Source of the DNA: an uncultured Prevotellaceae bacterium
GTDB taxonomy: Bacteria > Bacteroidota > Bacteroidia > Bacteroidales > Bacteroidaceae
Assembly: GCA_946188395.1 (NCBI GenBank)
Contig: CAMHUU010000005.1
Coordinates: 32,492 to 96,491 of the forward strand
Length of the DNA stretch: 64,000 nt
Reading direction: 5' to 3'
In this document: positions 7,510 to 15,625 of the stretch, piece after piece
Position numbering within the stretch: position 1 is the first letter of the stretch
How the letters are laid out: every line of letters starts with the position of its first letter
Translations under genes and position numbers: made by a program
The notes under the pieces: generated by a model
What the model was told of the DNA's origin: nothing
The model's database searches: none
Seen by the model: only the letters and a program-made list of their open reading frames with translations

Positions 7510-8577
7510 ATGGGTAAGTTAGCAGTCTACAAGTATCTTTCCCTGATGTTCCTCGTACTCCAATGTGTTGTGTCCGCATTTACCATTGTGGCACTTTTCG
7601 GAGGCGACGTAAGTCCTGTGGGCCATTCCGCACGGGCCATGTTGGTATACATCCTTCCCGTGCTTATCGCCCTGAACATCGTGTTACTTCTTATCTGGCT
7701 CGTTCGCCGGAAATGGTTTTACGCACTCATTCCAGTCATCACCATTGCATGCTGCATCCCCTATATCGGCACCATCATCCAGTTTCGTTCCGTCGACAAG
7801 AAAGCCGAAGCCGAGAAAGGCCTGAAGATCGCCACCTATAACGTGGCCATGTTCGGGCGCGAGACTTCCGGTTTCCTGGCTCAGGACATCCTTGCCCAGA
7901 TTCGTCGCCACAAGGTAGATGTGCTCTGCCTGCAAGAGTATAGCGAAAACAGCGGTGACAAGAAAAATTCCGAGAGTTACAAGGAGTACTTCCCCTATAT
8001 GGCAGTCGGTCGCGGCGACATGGTAGTCTTCAGCCGCTATCCCATCAAGGACAGCAAGACACTACTCTTCGACGATTCCAACCAGAGTGCCATGTGGGCC
8101 GACGTCGATGTCAAGGGACAGGTAATCCGCTTCTTCAATGTCCACCTCGAGACCACCGGACTCAACCGCACCATGCATCAAGCCGGAAAGCTGCAGGCTG
8201 CCAACCCCTACGAAGACTATAGCATGACCAACAGCCGCGTGCTGAACGCCATCTTCGGCAACTACACCCTGGGAATGATGTTCCGTGCCGGACAGGCCAT
8301 CACCATTGCCAACGAGAAGCGCTCCACCGAGAAGCCCTGCATCCTATGCGGCGACTTCAACGACGTCCCCTACTCCTTCGTCTACAACACCATGCTGGGC
8401 AATATGGTTGACGGATTCAAAGAGTGTGGCGGCGGATGGATGCACACCTACCGAGGCAAGAAAGCCGTCCGCATCGACTACATCTTCCACGACACCTTCT
8501 TTAAAGGTCTCACCTACTACAAGGAAGACCTCACCACCTCCGACCACCTGCCGGTATTCATGAAGGTAACCTATTAA
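7510..8577 (+). CDS. Membrane-anchored endonuclease/exonuclease/phosphatase family protein
   Basis: A 355-residue protein with two or three N-terminal membrane helices (about residues 8-90) followed by an EEP (DNase I/sphingomyelinase-like) domain. Family motifs in order: ATYNVAMFG, VLCLQEYS (metal-binding Glu), FFNVHLETTGL (His), LCGDFNDVPYSF (Asp and Asn), and RIDYIFHD with TSDHLPVF (catalytic Asp-His). All core residues are present, so it should be an active metal-dependent phosphodiesterase or phosphatase facing either side of the membrane. Its substrate is unknown. Proteins of this shape are common in Bacteroidetes. Confidence 0.9.
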   Translation: MGKLAVYKYLSLMFLVLQCVVSAFTIVALFGGDVSPVGHSARAMLVYILPVLIALNIVLLLIWLVRRKWFYALIPVITIACCIPYIGTIIQFRSVDKKAEAEKGLKIATYNVAMFGRETSGFLAQDILAQIRRHKVDVLCLQEYSENSGDKKNSESYKEYFPYMAVGRGDMVVFSRYPIKDSKTLLFDDSNQSAMWADVDVKGQVIRFFNVHLETTGLNRTMHQAGKLQAANPYEDYSMTNSRVLNAIFGNYTLGMMFRAGQAITIANEKRSTEKPCILCGDFNDVPYSFVYNTMLGNMVDGFKECGGGWMHTYRGKKAVRIDYIFHDTFFKGLTYYKEDLTTSDHLPVFMKVTY

Positions 8578-8578
8578 C

Positions 8579-8698
8579 AAAACCGCTGTCGGTGACCTCG
8601 GGCGTCAGGTCTACGGCCTTGGCGCGGCACACCAGGTTAATCACGGGCTGGCCCTGTGCCACGAGTTCGGGGATACACTCACCCAGCTTCTTGATGAT
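8579..8698 (-). pseudogene. Fragment resembling an HU-like (HU-HIG type) DNA-binding protein
   Basis: Read on the minus strand, about 40 residues contain KKLGECIPELVAQGQPV, which resembles the helical part of Bacteroidetes HU-HIG proteins, then a segment ending DLTPEVTDSG that would fit the C-terminal end of such a protein. The beta-arm region between them is missing, so this looks like an internal deletion product. It abuts the stop codon of the EEP gene. The family assignment rests on memory of similar proteins and is uncertain. Confidence 0.3.
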
Positions 8699-8787
8699 TA
8701 CAAAATAAATGGGCTGCTTCCAAAAAAACAGCCCAAATAAAGAACAAAAAACGACTTTACACACGCAATTAACTGATAGTCAATAAA

Positions 8788-8943
8788 TTACAGCGTCGTG
8801 TCGGTATCACCCTCTTCCTCATCTTCTTGGGGCTCGCCTTGCGCCTGCGGCACAAATTCACAATAGTCAGTACCTTGGTACTTCAGCAACTTGCCCTTGA
8901 TAGCCTCAGGCTTCGTACTAGGGCGAATAATCTTTTCTTCCAT
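8788..8943 (-). CDS. Small acidic-tailed hypothetical protein (51 residues)
   Basis: ATG at 8941-8943 and TAA at 8788-8790 give 51 residues. The start is basic (MEEKIIRPSTKPEAIKGKLL), followed by KYQGTDYCEFVPQ and an acidic tail rich in Glu and Asp (EPQEDEEEGDTDTTL). No family was recognised. It lies between the OB-fold-like gene upstream and an HU-like fragment downstream on the same strand; I recall small proteins of this kind next to HU-type and peptidoglycan amidase genes in Prevotella accessory patches. The region 8944-9134 before it is AT-rich and otherwise empty, apart from the octamer array. Confidence 0.45.
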   Translation of the reverse strand: MEEKIIRPSTKPEAIKGKLLKYQGTDYCEFVPQAQGEPQEDEEEGDTDTTL

Positions 8944-8980
8944 ATTCAATTTGTTAATTTTTTAGATATTTTTTGAATCT

Positions 8981-9011
8981 GACTTTATGACTTTATGACT
9001 TTATGACTTTA
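8981..9011. repeat. Octamer tandem array (GACTTTAT x4)
   Basis: Four consecutive copies of GACTTTAT, the last lacking one base. It lies in the AT-rich gap upstream of the 51-residue gene. Confidence 0.85.
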
Positions 9012-9134
9012 ACCGTGTTTTTATTCTCAGAAAAATCAAAATAAAATTTTATATTTATATATAAATATAAGTTTCTAGAGTCTTTTCTTCAAAATGGCAC
9101 TTAAAGTATATTCGTATATAGTATATTCGTAAGT

Positions 9135-9464
9135 TTAGAAGGCCTTATCGTCAGGTTCCTCATGTCCCCAGAGGGGCGAAATGTTAAGGATTCTTACTCG
9201 TTGAGCCTTGAATTTGCGGCCGTCCTGGGTCTTACGGTCATTCACCGTAAATTCCAGCGACACATGTACCCAGCCGCCAACTTTCAGCTTCAGCTGCTGC
9301 GCAGCCTCGGCATAGTTACCCACCGTTTCAGCGGCAATGGTGTTGGCGCCGTCGCTCAGCACGTAGGTCTGCACCTTCAGCTTGTCGGACTGCCCATTCT
9401 GGTTCGTAGTCGGAATCTCCTCCATCGGGAGCATTTCCTTAATAAACATCATCTGTCGCTCCAC
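9135..9464 (-). CDS. Small OB-fold-like protein, family unassigned (possibly DUF3127/SSB-like)
   Basis: About 105-109 residues. After a short leader the sequence runs LKVQTYVLSDGANTIAAE, then QQLKLKVGGWVHVSLEFTVNDR and GRKFKAQRVRILNISPL. The alternation of beta-strand-like stretches and the GxxVxVSLEF / FxAQRVRIL pattern recalls DUF3127 and other single-strand-binding OB folds in Bacteroidetes. The start is uncertain: GTG at 9464, or ATG at 9452 or 9449; an AGGAGG-like sequence lies about 30 bp upstream of the GTG. It is preceded by 22-bp palindromic repeats and a minus-strand promoter. No function can be given. Confidence 0.55.
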   Translation of the reverse strand: MERQMMFIKEMLPMEEIPTTNQNGQSDKLKVQTYVLSDGANTIAAETVGNYAEAAQQLKLKVGGWVHVSLEFTVNDRKTQDGRKFKAQRVRILNISPLWGHEEPDDKAF

Positions 9465-9524
9465 AGTCCGCAGCAGTGTCGGGGTTTCACCCTCCTATTC
9501 CATCGCCTGCATTCCGAGCCAGGC

Positions 9525-9590
9525 GGAGAATTTCTCCGAGCCGTCCGGAGAATTTCTCTGCGCCGTTCAGAGAATTTCTCCGCGCCGTCC
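9525..9590. repeat. Three 22-bp tandem repeats with palindromic cores
   Basis: Units start at 9525, 9547 and 9569. Each carries a GGAGAATTTCTCC-like palindrome (6-bp arms around one base, one or two mismatches in copies 2 and 3) followed by a G(A/C)GCCGTCC-like spacer. They lie between the minus-strand promoter at 9688 and the OB-fold-like gene, and so would be in its 5' leader or act as operator sites. Confidence 0.85.
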
Positions 9591-9687
9591 GCAATCGACT
9601 TCCCCCTGGGGCTTTTTACCTTTTTACTCATACTTTTTTTGCTTTTAATTCGTTTGACATAAAGTTACTTTTGTGAGATCTCGACAG

Positions 9688-9695
9688 CAAAGGTA
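9688..9695 (-). promoter_or_regulatory. -7 box for the OB-fold-like gene
   Basis: Minus-strand TACCTTTG. Transcription would run through the 22-bp repeats before reaching the gene. Confidence 0.45.
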
Positions 9696-9800
9696 TGGAC
9701 AAAAAAAATAACGGGTGGCGATTCTGACACTCTTGAATCGCCTCACACGGTGCCTATCCCCATGTGCGACCAAAAAAACGAAGAAAAATCTATCAAAATG

Positions 9801-9838
9801 AAAGAATCCGAACAACGATGAAGTTGCTCGGATTCTTT
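9801..9838. other. Strong hairpin between divergent genes
   Basis: AAAGAATCCGA (9801-9811) pairs with TCGGATTCTTT (9828-9838), and CAAC (9813-9816) pairs with GTTG (9823-9826), with one mismatch between the two stems. It looks like a terminator stem without a T-run, yet lies between two divergently transcribed genes. The rest of the gap 9465-9938 holds only the repeats and promoters listed. Confidence 0.6.
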
Positions 9839-9876
9839 GGTGTTATATAGGTTTTGACAAAAAAAGCGGCGGATAA

Positions 9877-9908
9877 TTTGTGAGTGTCACAATTTTATCG
9901 TATTTTTG
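9877..9908 (+). promoter_or_regulatory. Promoter of the YARHG protein gene
   Basis: TTTG (9877-9880), 20-bp spacer, TATTTTTG (9901-9908): a near-ideal Bacteroidetes promoter 30 bp before the start codon. Confidence 0.7.
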
Positions 9909-9938
9909 CGGCAGAATTAACACTTAGGGAATTGCATA

Positions 9939-10898
9939 ATGAAAAAAGTATTATCAACCATTATCCTTGGGTTGTGTGCCACATGGGGTGTACAGGCCCA
10001 GATTGCTGGCGGCAACTGGTATAACGGCTGGCTGGTGTATTCGGCCAATCTGCAGAATAACGGAAACATCCTGATGAATGGGATGGCGGAGGGCGAGGAG
10101 CATGAATTCATGCTTGTGCCTGTGGCTGGCAAAAAAAATGCCTATCGCGTCACTGACGGCCCTAACGGCTATGTCGATGAGTTTCATGCGACTCCGCACG
10201 TCCGGCATCTGAAAGACAATGGTGTGGACGCACTCTGCTTCTATAACGACAAGAACCAGTTGGAGAAGGTGATGACGAACGAAACGGATTGGGATGCCGA
10301 AAAAATCAGTAAGGAGCGTTGGCTGGCTCAGGTTTATGGCGAATATGCCAGCGATGAGGAAAACGATGTGGAGAAAGTGCTCCGCTGGGATCAGCATAGT
10401 CTCAGTCTCGGTGGCATCGTGCTGAAGTATGAGCTCTTGACTTTCAACGGGCTGATCATCGACACAGGTATCATCATGATAAACGCGGTGCCAGGCAGTA
10501 CCAACGAGTTAGAGGGTACCTGGGGGGTGGTTGCCACACTGGGCGGCCTGGACCTCATCGCACTGGACACCTCGAAAGGAACGATGCCATGGGACTGGCA
10601 ACCGACGGGTGTCAAATACACTTTCAAGAAGACAGATCTGGACCAAGGGCGTTTTGCCTATACCAGTAAGGTGCTGCTGAATGACAAGCAGTTCGGCAAG
10701 CTCGACAAAAAGACGCTCCGTATTATGCGAAACGAAATCATGGCTCGTCATGGCTACCGTTTCCAGTCGAAGGACCTGCAGGAGTATTTCGACAAACAGC
10801 CTTGGTATAAGCCTGCAGCGTCGAATGCCAGCGTCAAGCTCTCGCTGGTCGAGCAATTGAATGTTGACTTAATTAAGAGTGTGGAGGCTGAAGAGTAA
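9939..10898 (+). CDS. Secreted YARHG-domain protein
   Basis: A 319-residue exported protein. A signal peptide is clear (MKKVLSTIILGLCATWGVQAQ, cleavage after VQA). The central part has repeated beta-strand-like segments with no recognised domain. The C-terminal 80 residues form a YARHG domain: LRIMRNEIMARHGYRF followed by LQEYFDKQPWYKP. YARHG domains occur in extracellular bacterial proteins, sometimes with peptidases; their biochemical role is not defined. The gene has its own promoter and is convergent with the AraC regulator downstream (20-bp gap). Confidence 0.85.
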   Translation: MKKVLSTIILGLCATWGVQAQIAGGNWYNGWLVYSANLQNNGNILMNGMAEGEEHEFMLVPVAGKKNAYRVTDGPNGYVDEFHATPHVRHLKDNGVDALCFYNDKNQLEKVMTNETDWDAEKISKERWLAQVYGEYASDEENDVEKVLRWDQHSLSLGGIVLKYELLTFNGLIIDTGIIMINAVPGSTNELEGTWGVVATLGGLDLIALDTSKGTMPWDWQPTGVKYTFKKTDLDQGRFAYTSKVLLNDKQFGKLDKKTLRIMRNEIMARHGYRFQSKDLQEYFDKQPWYKPAASNASVKLSLVEQLNVDLIKSVEAEE

Positions 10899-10918
10899 GG
10901 ACTACATTCCTTGGGATG

Positions 10919-12046
10919 TCACTCGGACATATCGCGCATCCAGACGGTGACGCTTTGTCCCATGCGCTGTTTGAAGGCGCTGCTGAAGGTGCTGTAGCTG
11001 CGGAAGCCGCTTTCCTGGGCCAGCTGCTGGGCGGTGACGGAACGACGGTCGGCGACGGTCTGGCGATAGAGCGTGACGAAATGCTGGATGCGCAGGGCGT
11101 TGATGTAGGTGTTGTAGTTCATGCCCTGACTGGAGAAATACTGGCTGAGATAGAAGCGGTTGATGCCCACGGCTGCCGAGAGCTGGGCCAGCGACAGGTC
11201 GTGCTGCAGGTAGAGCTGCGAGTCGACGCAGTGCTCGGTCAGCAGTTGTCCGATATTGGACGGAATGGTCACCGATTTTTGCGACTGTTGGCCAGACTCC
11301 TGGTCGGCCTCCGAGTCGGGTTCATGGTCGTCCTGCGACTTGGACGCAATCGCCAGCTGCGACAGTGTCTCGACGCGCCACAACAGGAGCACATAGAGTA
11401 CCATTGCCACGACATGCAAGATATAGATCAGGATGGAGTCGTTGTCGACGAGACAATAGAGGAGGAACAGCAACAGACAGACGAGCGACACCACTTGGGT
11501 CAGCCACACCTTTTTGTTTTCCAGGTCGGCATAGTTGTCGTTGAGCCACCGGCCGTATCGGCGGACGGCAAACGCCATATACACCGAGAACAGCACATAG
11601 AGCGCCAGAATGTAGAAGGCGGCTATGGACACGAAGGGGCCGTCGGGATAGCATATATGCAACAGTCCCAGGGCGATGAATGGCAGCATGGCAGCTATGG
11701 CGGGCCAGACAGGGCGGCGGCGGTCCTGGAGCATGGCCAGCAGGGTGCCGGCAACGGTGGTCATCTGCGTCACGCAGTCGAGCACGACAACGGCCACATA
11801 GGCCGCAGAATGGATGTCGCGGGAGTAGATATAGAAAAACATCCACCATACATGACCCAATGCTGATACGGCAAAGAACGACGCTGCCCAGCGGCGCAGC
11901 CGCAGCGGCGGGGTGACGTCGGGCGCGAAGGCATTGCCTCGGCGCAGCAGCAGGTAGACTGCCGCTATGAGTGATACCGCGCCGGTGATGCCGTAGAGGA
12001 TGAAAAACAATATAATATGTAGAGGTGTCTGTTCGAGTATATTCAT
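10919..12046 (-). CDS. AraC-family regulator with N-terminal membrane domain
   Basis: A 375-residue membrane-tethered transcription factor. Residues 1-225 contain about six or seven hydrophobic helices (for example IILFFILYGITGAVSLIAAVY). A charged Asp/Glu/Ser/Gln-rich linker follows (about 230-255). The last 110 residues form an AraC/XylS domain: LSLAQLSAAVGINRFYLSQYF (first helix-turn-helix) and QQLAQESGFRSYSTFSSAFKQRMGQS (second helix-turn-helix with the GFxxxSxFxxxFK signature). This layout is frequent in Prevotella and Bacteroides; the signal and targets are unknown. The gene starts 3 bp after the cca stop and is probably cotranscribed with it. Confidence 0.92.
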   Translation of the reverse strand: MNILEQTPLHIILFFILYGITGAVSLIAAVYLLLRRGNAFAPDVTPPLRLRRWAASFFAVSALGHVWWMFFYIYSRDIHSAAYVAVVVLDCVTQMTTVAGTLLAMLQDRRRPVWPAIAAMLPFIALGLLHICYPDGPFVSIAAFYILALYVLFSVYMAFAVRRYGRWLNDNYADLENKKVWLTQVVSLVCLLLFLLYCLVDNDSILIYILHVVAMVLYVLLLWRVETLSQLAIASKSQDDHEPDSEADQESGQQSQKSVTIPSNIGQLLTEHCVDSQLYLQHDLSLAQLSAAVGINRFYLSQYFSSQGMNYNTYINALRIQHFVTLYRQTVADRRSVTAQQLAQESGFRSYSTFSSAFKQRMGQSVTVWMRDMSE

Positions 12047-12049
12047 ATT

Positions 12050-13618
12050 TTATGGGTGTTCGGGAATGGGGAGGCCCATCTGGCGGGCTTTGTCGATGAG
12101 GAGTGCCATGAGGGCTTCGCGTTCGTTGTCGACGCGGTTGTCGAGGACGGCATCCTTGAGGTATTGTTTCAGCACGCCGACTTCGCGCGAGGGCTGCAGG
12201 TGGAACATCTGCATAATCTCGTTGCCGTCGATGACGGGCTGCAGGAGTCGCTTGTAGTCTTTCTCCTTCAGGTCGGCGAGTTTTTCGCGTACCATGCGGA
12301 AATTCTCGAGGAACATGCGTTTCTTGACTTCGTTCTTCGACGTGATGTCGGCCTCGCAGAGCAGCATGAGGTCGTCGATGTAGTCGCCGGCATCGTTGAG
12401 CAGTCGGCGCACGGCGGAGTCGGTGACTTCGCTGTCGGCAATGACCTGCGGTCGCATGTGGAGGTCGACGAGGAGCTGTACCTGTCGCATCTCGGCACCC
12501 ATGGGGAGCTTGAGGCGGCGGAAGATCTGGGGCACCATCTTGGCCCCGATGATGTTATGGTTGTGGAAGGTCCACCCCACCCCGGGTTCCCAGCGCTTCG
12601 ACTTGGTCTTGCCCACGTCGTGCAACAGAGCGGCCCAGCGGAGCCAGAGTGTTGAATGTGGAATGTTGAGTGTTGAATGATTTTCGCTTCGCTGCGATGA
12701 AGAATTTTCCAATGAAGAATTAATTCCACATTCATCATTTTTCATCGCCGTAGGCGACAATTCAACATTCCACATTCCACATTCCACATTTTTACAAACG
12801 TTCTCGAGGACTTCGAGGGAATGATAAAAGTTGTTCTTATGGGCGCGGCCGTCGCGGCGTTCGACGATGTCGAGGGCGGCGACTTCGGGCAGGATGATCT
12901 GCAGGAGGCCTGAGCGCTGGAGGTATTCGAAACCAATGCTGGGGTGCGGCGCGAGCATGATTTTGTTGAGCTCGACGGCGATGCGCTCGCCACTGACGAT
13001 GCGGATGCGGTCGGCCATGCGCTGCAGACCCTCGAAGGTCTCGTCCTCAATCTGGAAATTGAGCTGGGTGGCAAAGCGGATGCAGCGCATCATGCGCAGG
13101 GGATCGTCGGAGAATGTCACCTCGGGGTCGAGGGGCGTGGCGATGATGCCGTCCTCGAGGTCGGCAATGCCGTTGAAGGGGTCGACGAGCTGTCCGAAGC
13201 GGCTGCTGTTCAGACAGATAGCCATCGCATTGATGGTGAAGTCGCGGCGGTTCTGGTCGTCCTCGAGCGTGCCGTCCTCGACGATGGGTTTGCGCGAGTC
13301 GTGGCTGTAGCTTTCGCGACGGGCTCCGACGAACTCGACTTCCATATCGCCCATCTTCACCTGTGCTGTGCCGAAGTTCTTGAAGACAGAAAGGTGAGCA
13401 CGACGGCCGAGCTGCTGCTTGAGGGCCTTGGCGACCTCGATGCCGCTGCCCACGACGACGACGTCGATATCGTCGGAGGGGCGCTCGAGGAAAATGTCGC
13501 GCACGTAGCCTCCCACGACGTAGCATTCCACCCCCAGACGGTCGGCCACACGACTGATCTGGTGGAAAATATCTTGGTCTAATATCTTCGCTAATGCTGC
13601 GTCGGAATATAGTTTCAT
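12050..13618 (-). CDS. cca: CCA tRNA nucleotidyltransferase / poly(A) polymerase family, with HD domain and repeat insertion
   Basis: Adds or repairs the 3' CCA of tRNA. Reading from ATG 13616-13618: YVVGGYVRD (GG at 36-37), the catalytic DxD as Asp50 and Asp52 (SDDIDVV), RRDFTINAMA and DPLRMMRCIRFA follow, all standard class II tRNA nucleotidyltransferase blocks. A C-terminal HD domain (ALLHDVGK, NHNIIGA) completes the protein. Between them about 46 residues (ECGMWNVEL to STLNIPHST) do not fit the family and are encoded by the repeat element at 12650-12787. The start at 13618 is preferred over an upstream in-frame ATG at 13672 because the -7 box at 13645-13652 lies between them. About 522 residues. 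Confidence 0.93.
   Translation of the reverse strand: MKLYSDAALAKILDQDIFHQISRVADRLGVECYVVGGYVRDIFLERPSDDIDVVVVGSGIEVAKALKQQLGRRAHLSVFKNFGTAQVKMGDMEVEFVGARRESYSHDSRKPIVEDGTLEDDQNRRDFTINAMAICLNSSRFGQLVDPFNGIADLEDGIIATPLDPEVTFSDDPLRMMRCIRFATQLNFQIEDETFEGLQRMADRIRIVSGERIAVELNKIMLAPHPSIGFEYLQRSGLLQIILPEVAALDIVERRDGRAHKNNFYHSLEVLENVCKNVECGMWNVELSPTAMKNDECGINSSLENSSSQRSENHSTLNIPHSTLWLRWAALLHDVGKTKSKRWEPGVGWTFHNHNIIGAKMVPQIFRRLKLPMGAEMRQVQLLVDLHMRPQVIADSEVTDSAVRRLLNDAGDYIDDLMLLCEADITSKNEVKKRMFLENFRMVREKLADLKEKDYKRLLQPVIDGNEIMQMFHLQPSREVGVLKQYLKDAVLDNRVDNEREALMALLIDKARQMGLPIPEHP
12650..12787. repeat. In-frame heptamer/hairpin element inside cca
   Basis: A 138-bp insertion. One side has four heptamers (GTTGAAT, GTGGAAT, GTTGAGT, GTTGAAT; 12651-12678), the other the inverted set (ATTCAAC then ATTCCAC x3; from 12760). 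Between them lie two small GC hairpins, TCGC/GCGA near 12684-12697 and TCGCC-GTA-GGCGA at 12745-12757, plus further seven-base units. The length is divisible by three, so the frame stays open. Confidence 0.8.
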
Positions 13619-13644
13619 TTGCGATGTATCAAGATTTATGGGCA

Positions 13645-13652
13645 CAAAAGTA
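13645..13652 (-). promoter_or_regulatory. -7 box for cca
   Basis: Minus-strand TACTTTTG, 27 bp upstream of the chosen start. It supports the shorter cca product. Confidence 0.45.
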
Positions 13653-13695
13653 CAAAAAAAATAGCGTTTCATGAGTATTTTTTAATTTTTTTCAC

Positions 13696-13703
13696 TATCT
13701 TTG
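13696..13703 (+). promoter_or_regulatory. -7 box for the PAP2 gene
   Basis: TATCTTTG, 37 bp upstream of the PAP2 start codon at 13740. It is followed by the CACCCA context seen after several -7 boxes here. Confidence 0.5.
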
Positions 13704-13739
13704 CACCCAAAATACTAATAATTATTAATAATGTACACA

Positions 13740-15581
13740 ATGAAAACGAAACTTTTACTAACTATTGCTCTTGTCTGCATGGCAGTGACTGCCAGCGCCG
13801 ACAACTACAAGGACATGGAGTCGCTGACACTCTCGACGCCCGAAATGAAGGCTGAACTGGTGCCCGTCGCCAACCACAAGGCCAACCCCTATGGCCGCAT
13901 GGAGATGAGGAGCACGCTGCGCATGGAAACGGGCGGATGGAAGCCCGACTTCGATTTCTTCAAGTCGAAGACCAATCCCGGCGTGAAGCCTCACAAGTTC
14001 ATGGACGAGCTGACGTTCGTGGGTGTACCCCTGTTTGTGGCAGGTATTGCCATCAAGGGCGACAAGGCCATGTTTGCACAGAACAATAAGAACGGTAAAA
14101 AGAATACACAGCTGCTGACCGACTTCAAGACCAGCATTGACGACTATACGCAGTATTTCGGTCCGGCTCTGACGGTCGGTCTGAAGCTGGGTGGCTATGA
14201 GGGCCGCAGCGACTGGCCCCGACTGCTGGCCAGCGCCGGTATGTCGTATGCCATCATGGCTGCCTTGGTAAACGGTATCAAGTATACCGCCAAGGAGATG
14301 CGCCCGGACGGTTCGTCAGCCAACTCGTGGCCCTCGGGACACACGGCAACGTCGTTCGTCGGTGCTACCTTGCTGCACAAGGAGTACGGTCTGACACGCT
14401 CGCCCTGGTTCTCGATAGCCGGCTACGGTGTGGCAACGGCTACGGGTGTGATGCGCGTGCTGAACAACCGCCACTGGGTGAGCGACATCATGTCGGGAGC
14501 CGGTATCGGTATCATGTCGACGGAGCTGGGCTATGCCCTGTGCGACCTGATGTTCAAGGGCAAGGGTCTGCTGCGCAACGACCTGGAGGTGGACTTGGAC
14601 AATCCTTCGTTCTTCAGCATCTCGATGGGTCTCGGCCTGGGTGGCAAGGACTTAGACATCAACACGCTGGACGACCTGCAGGACAAGGAACTGCACGGCA
14701 TTTCAGAAGCAGATGCCGCGTTACTGAAAGGTAACTCCGAGTTCAATGAGACCATTGACTTCCGCGCTGCTACGGTGGTAGACGCCGAGGGTGCCTACTT
14801 CTTCAATAAGTACATCGGCGTCGGCGGACGCTTCCGCGTAAGAGCCATGTCGGCCAAGTCGTTCGGTAAATATGCCGACATCAGTGCCGAGGATGCCAAC
14901 TACATATGGAACGACCCCGACTATTCGATTAGCGAAATCTATGCGAGATCCGACTATCCCGGACAGGCATTGACAGCGCCTATCATCAACGAGGGCGGTG
15001 CTCCGATTACCGAACTGAGCGGTATCGTCAAGAGCGACCACCTGACAGAACTGACTGCCAGTGTAGGTCTGTATTTCAACATTCCGCTGACCCAGCGTCT
15101 GGCATTGGGCACCAAGGCCCTCATCGGACGTTCGTTCATGCAGGAAATGGATATCGACGGCCATGCTGAGGGTAACGTCAAGGATATCGACTATGGTATG
15201 ATTATCGAGAAAGGCAATGTGACTTATCTGGGTCTGGAGTATCCTGTCAGCACAGGTGAGAAATATACTGCCGACTGGGACTACTTGACACTGGGTGCCG
15301 CCAGCGCTACATCGTGGGGCACGGGCATCTCGCTGACCTACCGCTATAAGTCGAACTTCGCATGGAAAATATTCTGCGACTACGACTACTCGAAGAAGAC
15401 CTACACGCTGACCTACAATCCGCTCAACTTCCTGAAACAAGGACTGACGCAGGATGCGTACACGCTGGTCGCCAACAGAGAAGTGTCGAACGTGGCCTAC
15501 GACATGGATCCGTATGTGTATAAGAAGGACAAGAAGATGAACTACTGGACACTGGGTCTGTCGTTCATGGTGAACCTGTAA
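13740..15581 (+). CDS. Exported PAP2 phosphatase with C-terminal beta-rich domain
   Basis: About 613 residues. A signal peptide (MKTKLLLTIALVCMAVTASA) favours the second in-frame ATG at 13740. The PAP2 domain (about residues 85-280) has all three motifs: KYTAKEMRPDG (KX6RP), SWPSGHTAT (PSGH) and RVLNNRHWVSD (SRX5HX3D form, the Ser replaced by Met). Hydrophobic helices surround them. From about residue 290 on the sequence is rich in alternating strands and aromatic residues and ends WTLGLSFMVNL, like an outer-membrane beta-barrel. PAP2 proteins of this sort dephosphorylate lipids such as undecaprenyl pyrophosphate or lipid A; the substrate is not defined here. Confidence 0.85.
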   Translation: MKTKLLLTIALVCMAVTASADNYKDMESLTLSTPEMKAELVPVANHKANPYGRMEMRSTLRMETGGWKPDFDFFKSKTNPGVKPHKFMDELTFVGVPLFVAGIAIKGDKAMFAQNNKNGKKNTQLLTDFKTSIDDYTQYFGPALTVGLKLGGYEGRSDWPRLLASAGMSYAIMAALVNGIKYTAKEMRPDGSSANSWPSGHTATSFVGATLLHKEYGLTRSPWFSIAGYGVATATGVMRVLNNRHWVSDIMSGAGIGIMSTELGYALCDLMFKGKGLLRNDLEVDLDNPSFFSISMGLGLGGKDLDINTLDDLQDKELHGISEADAALLKGNSEFNETIDFRAATVVDAEGAYFFNKYIGVGGRFRVRAMSAKSFGKYADISAEDANYIWNDPDYSISEIYARSDYPGQALTAPIINEGGAPITELSGIVKSDHLTELTASVGLYFNIPLTQRLALGTKALIGRSFMQEMDIDGHAEGNVKDIDYGMIIEKGNVTYLGLEYPVSTGEKYTADWDYLTLGAASATSWGTGISLTYRYKSNFAWKIFCDYDYSKKTYTLTYNPLNFLKQGLTQDAYTLVANREVSNVAYDMDPYVYKKDKKMNYWTLGLSFMVNL

Positions 15582-15583
15582 GC

Positions 15584-15622
15584 GGGCTACGCCCTAAATA
15601 AAAAATATTCAAATAAAAAATA
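15584..15622. repeat. Hairpin-TAAATA element, copy 1 (intergenic)
   Basis: GGGC-TAC-GCCC hairpin (15584-15594) followed by TAAATAAAAAATA and further A/T-rich heptamer-like repeats. It starts three bases after the PAP2 stop codon. Same family as the elements at 18113, 18226, 60276 and 60366. Confidence 0.75.
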
Positions 15623-15625
15623 ATA

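Noticed and set aside
9449..9631. Minus-strand frame of 60 codons starting MSKKVKSPRGK over the 22-bp repeats, possibly a phase-variable 5' part of the OB-fold-like gene
   Set aside because: Adding one 22-bp unit would put the two in register, but a TAG at 9495-9497 in the OB-fold frame lies between the repeats and its start, so no fusion can form.
8578..9660. Idea that this patch is an intact mobile element or prophage remnant
   Set aside because: No integrase, transposase, terminal inverted repeats or target-site duplication seen.
14721..15440. 239-codon minus-strand frame opposite the PAP2 gene
   Set aside because: Antisense shadow without start context or motifs.
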